From Clostridiales bacterium UBA4080 (GTDB taxonomy: Bacteria; Bacillota; Clostridia; Lachnospirales; Vallitaleaceae), in assembly GCA_002381865.1 (NCBI GenBank), contig DFYO01000050.1, forward strand, positions 1-15,036: a stretch of DNA of 15,036 nucleotides. The letters run 5' to 3'. Shown piece by piece: positions 13,349 to 15,036 of this stretch; the stretch's first letter is position 1; every line of letters starts with the position of its first letter. A program made the position numbers and the translations under genes. The notes below the pieces were generated by a model, which saw only the letters and a list, made by a program, of their open reading frames with translations, searched no databases and had not been told where the DNA came from.

Positions 13349-14560
13349 TTACTCCTCTACCTCCTCTTTAGGAAAGCTAAGAAGCATATTCCGATAATAT
13401 TCATATTGCTTTTGATGCAACTCGATTTCATGAGGTAACCCCTCAGTGATTGAGGATGTCAAGGCATCGAATTTGTCAAGAATTGAAACAATACGCTCCT
13501 GTTCATATAGAGATGGTAAAGGGACTTCAAATTTCGCCAACTTATCACCATGTACTCTAATAACTTTTGTTCCTGTTCTATTTTTCTTTTTATAGTCAAA
13601 AAACATTGGGGTTTGTAGATAATACGCCAAATACTTTGGGTTTTGATTATGCTTTAAAACATAAGTCTCTCCACTTACACATACCTCATCCTCACCTAAC
13701 CAAACTAGTGGCTTACAAACATCTTCTATATTTTCGCTTGTAGTCGCAATAATTAAATCACCTTTCTGAGCTTTTCTAAGCTTAGTTGCCAGTGCTTGTG
13801 AAACAAAGGATTTTGTTTGATATGCAAAATTTCCATAGTAAGTATATATTTGTCCATAATGGATACAGCCTACACCACTCTCTACTAAGTCTTTTTTTTG
13901 CAATCCGTTCCCCCTCATGAACTCACCTATATCCCCCAATGCCTTCCACTCGACTTCACCCTCTTTAAAAGTCAACAACTGATCACGATAATAAATATAT
14001 TGCTTTTTACGAGCTGTATGCTCTGCTATAAGCTCTGCTATAAGCTCTGCTGTAAGCTTTGTGAAAGTGTTCAAAATACGAACTATTTCGGCTTGAATTT
14101 CAAGAGATTTTTCTGGGTTTTCTGGGCAAGGGATTGGAATTGTAATTGCTTCCATTTGTTTCTTTGAAACAGAGGGTATACTCCCCTTTTGCTGATCACC
14201 TATCATTTTGTTTTCATGATTTTTTAGATAATAAAAAATAAACTCCCAATGATAGTGTGCTGTTTCCTGTATATCGATAGAATAACAGCTATTTCCAGCC
14301 CAATATGGTGTAGATATTTTATTCACAAAACCAGCGTTTGCACCACGGGCACTAACAATAATTCTATCTCCACTATTATTATATTTATCATAATAACCAG
14401 TTGGCTCTTTACCACCATTATAAACGGGGTATTTCCCTAATGGATTTTGATTATTCTTGTGAACAAACTCACCAATAGAAATAGACGAAATCTCTCCCAA
14501 TATTTTTCGCTCGTAGTTAACTCCATCTAGCAATTTCTCCATAAAACTGGCCTTCATCAT
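13349..14560 (-). CDS. hsdS: Type I restriction-modification specificity subunit HsdS (type IC-like)
   Basis: HsdS recognises the bipartite DNA target and holds HsdM and HsdR. The 403-residue protein has two target-recognition domains. TRD1 covers about residues 17-150 (KILGEISSISIGEF at its start, with GKYPVYNGG and SGDRIIVSARGANAG) and TRD2 about 204-350 (EWKALGDIGEFMRGNGL, GCIHYGQIYTYYG). Each is followed by a helical spacer: the central one with EIQAEIVRILNTFTKLTAEL then ARKKQYIYYRDQLL, and the C-terminal one with EQERIVSILDKFDAL then KQYEYYRNMLLSF. This half-symmetrical layout is typical. Residues 169-180 are three tandem four-residue units (LTAE, LIAE, LIAE), the hallmark of the type IC family. 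The start ATG overlaps the hsdM stop and has GAGGTGATT upstream; an ATG follows directly at 14557, and a later Met (residue 7) fits family N-termini but has no better ribosome site. The stop is one base before the prrC ATG. The DNA target cannot be read from sequence alone. Confidence 0.96.
   Translation of the reverse strand: MMKASFMEKLLDGVNYERKILGEISSISIGEFVHKNNQNPLGKYPVYNGGKEPTGYYDKYNNSGDRIIVSARGANAGFVNKISTPYWAGNSCYSIDIQETAHYHWEFIFYYLKNHENKMIGDQQKGSIPSVSKKQMEAITIPIPCPENPEKSLEIQAEIVRILNTFTKLTAELIAELIAEHTARKKQYIYYRDQLLTFKEGEVEWKALGDIGEFMRGNGLQKKDLVESGVGCIHYGQIYTYYGNFAYQTKSFVSQALATKLRKAQKGDLIIATTSENIEDVCKPLVWLGEDEVCVSGETYVLKHNQNPKYLAYYLQTPMFFDYKKKNRTGTKVIRVHGDKLAKFEVPLPSLYEQERIVSILDKFDALTSSITEGLPHEIELHQKQYEYYRNMLLSFPKEEVEE
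14021..14056 (-). repeat. Three tandem 12-bp units in the central spacer of hsdS
   Basis: On the plus strand the unit ctctgctataag occurs twice (14021-14032 and 14033-14044), followed by ctctgctgtaag (14045-14056), which differs at one base. Read in frame on the minus strand they encode LTAE, LIAE, LIAE, followed by a degenerate fourth unit HTAR. In the EcoR124I/EcoR124II pair, two versus three TAEL units change the non-specific spacer of the DNA target from 6 to 7 bases. The same change is therefore expected here if the copy number shifts by recombination or slippage. Confidence 0.95.
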
Positions 14561-15036
14561 GATTCAATCACCTCAATAATCTCGTCAATTTCGGCACGCA
14601 GTTTATTTATTTTTGCTACAGTCGTTGTTATCTCAGCATTTAACTCATTTATATCAACAACTTCTCTCGTGTCTTTGGCTTCTACATAAGAACTTACAGA
14701 TAGAATATAATCATTTTGAACGATTGCATCATAATCAACAGATATTGCAATATGATCAATATTTTCTTTACTGTCAAACATTTTCATTATTTTTTCAATA
14801 TGTTTATCCGTAAGTATGTTGTTATTGGTTTCTTTTTTGTAAAACTCTTCGCCACTTGCATCAATAAATTGCGTTTTATTATCGCTTTTATGCTTAGAAA
14901 GAACTAAAATATTAACCGCTATTGTAGTACCGTAAAAAAGGTTGGTCGCTAAAGATATAACAGTTTCAACAAAGTTATTATCAATTAGGTACTTTCTGAT
15001 TTTTTGTTCAGTGGAATTGTCAATATTAGGACAGTC
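14557..15036 (-). CDS. hsdM: Type I restriction-modification system DNA methyltransferase subunit HsdM, C-terminal part (runs off window)
   Basis: This is the 3' end of a type I N6-adenine methyltransferase subunit. It is open without a stop from the window edge at 15036 to TGA at 14557, giving 159 residues; the SAM-binding and NPPY/F catalytic motifs would lie outside the window. The fragment starts in the conserved stretch KIRKYLIDNNFVETVI, followed by FYGTTIAVNILVLSK and FIDAS, which are hallmark HsdM segments after the catalytic core. The last 35 residues form leucine/isoleucine heptads (INELNAEI..INKLRAEIDEII), the helical region that packs against HsdS. The stop overlaps the hsdS start as ATGA, so the M and S subunits are probably translationally coupled. 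In the complex (M2S, or R2M2S) HsdM methylates host sites to protect them. An internal ATG at 14787 is only an in-frame Met within this gene, not a separate start. Identity is near certain; completeness cannot be judged. Confidence 0.95.
   Translation of the reverse strand, partial: DCPNIDNSTEQKIRKYLIDNNFVETVISLATNLFYGTTIAVNILVLSKHKSDNKTQFIDASGEEFYKKETNNNILTDKHIEKIMKMFDSKENIDHIAISVDYDAIVQNDYILSVSSYVEAKDTREVVDINELNAEITTTVAKINKLRAEIDEIIEVIES

Noticed and set aside
14557..14787. A separate 76-residue gene starting at ATG 14787
   Set aside because: The frame is open upstream to the window edge with HsdM-specific sequence, so it is the end of hsdM.
14613..14907. Plus-strand ORFs opposite hsdM, and similar plus-strand frames opposite other genes
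   Set aside because: They are antisense shadows of clear minus-strand genes, with no ribosome sites or recognisable protein features.
1..15036. CRISPR array, tRNA, rRNA, insertion sequence or inverted second hsdS cassette
   Set aside because: No regularly spaced repeats, tRNA-like cloverleaf, transposase or additional specificity-domain sequence was seen on reading both strands. A second hsdS cassette could lie beyond the right edge.

Overview
The window is a densely packed anti-phage defence island from a low-G+C, A+T-rich bacterium, most likely a Firmicute (Bacillota). Reasons: strong GGAGG-type ribosome binding sites, A/T-biased codons, TGA used only as stop, and a YdbC-type PC4 protein. 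The species cannot be fixed from sequence alone. Every supported gene lies on the minus strand, so transcription runs from position 15036 towards position 1. Hardly any stretch above 100 bases is non-coding.

Region 1 (about 15036-8790) is a type IC restriction-modification operon in the order hsdM (3' part only, cut by the window edge), hsdS, prrC, hsdR, ydbC, closed by an intrinsic terminator. HsdS carries three tandem 12-bp units between its two target-recognition domains, as in EcoR124/EcoDXXI-type enzymes. A PrrC anticodon nuclease with the R/E/H catalytic triad sits between hsdS and hsdR, the same position as in the Escherichia coli prr locus. The design is a two-layer defence: DNA restriction first, and tRNA cleavage if restriction is inhibited. 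A small PC4/YdbC single-stranded nucleic-acid-binding protein is the last gene.

Region 2 (about 8760-3574) is a second operon-like run: a small two-helix membrane protein, a WYL-domain regulator, a class 2 OLD nuclease (GajA-like), a compact UvrD-type helicase (GajB-like), a 39-residue small membrane ORF whose start overlaps the gajB stop (ATGA), an unrecognised 339-residue helical protein, and a 67-residue zinc-ribbon/membrane protein. The core is Gabija-like. The three proteins after the helicase and the membrane protein at the front are not part of the textbook two-gene system and are the best candidates for something undescribed.

Region 3 (about 3484-44) is an ADP-ribose-themed cassette: macro domain protein with a C-terminal helix-turn-helix-like extension, TerY-like VWA protein, ADP-ribosylglycohydrolase, and a GIY-YIG/DUF4357 protein. 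It has two predicted ADP-ribose-processing proteins but no recognisable ADP-ribosyltransferase in the window. A possible promoter precedes the macro gene. A palindrome followed by T-rich DNA at 21-46 could terminate transcription arriving from the left.

Several longest-ORF starts were moved inward to codons with good ribosome binding sites: hsdR, the WYL gene, the macro gene, the VWA gene, the glycohydrolase (GTG start), and the zinc-ribbon and membrane genes.
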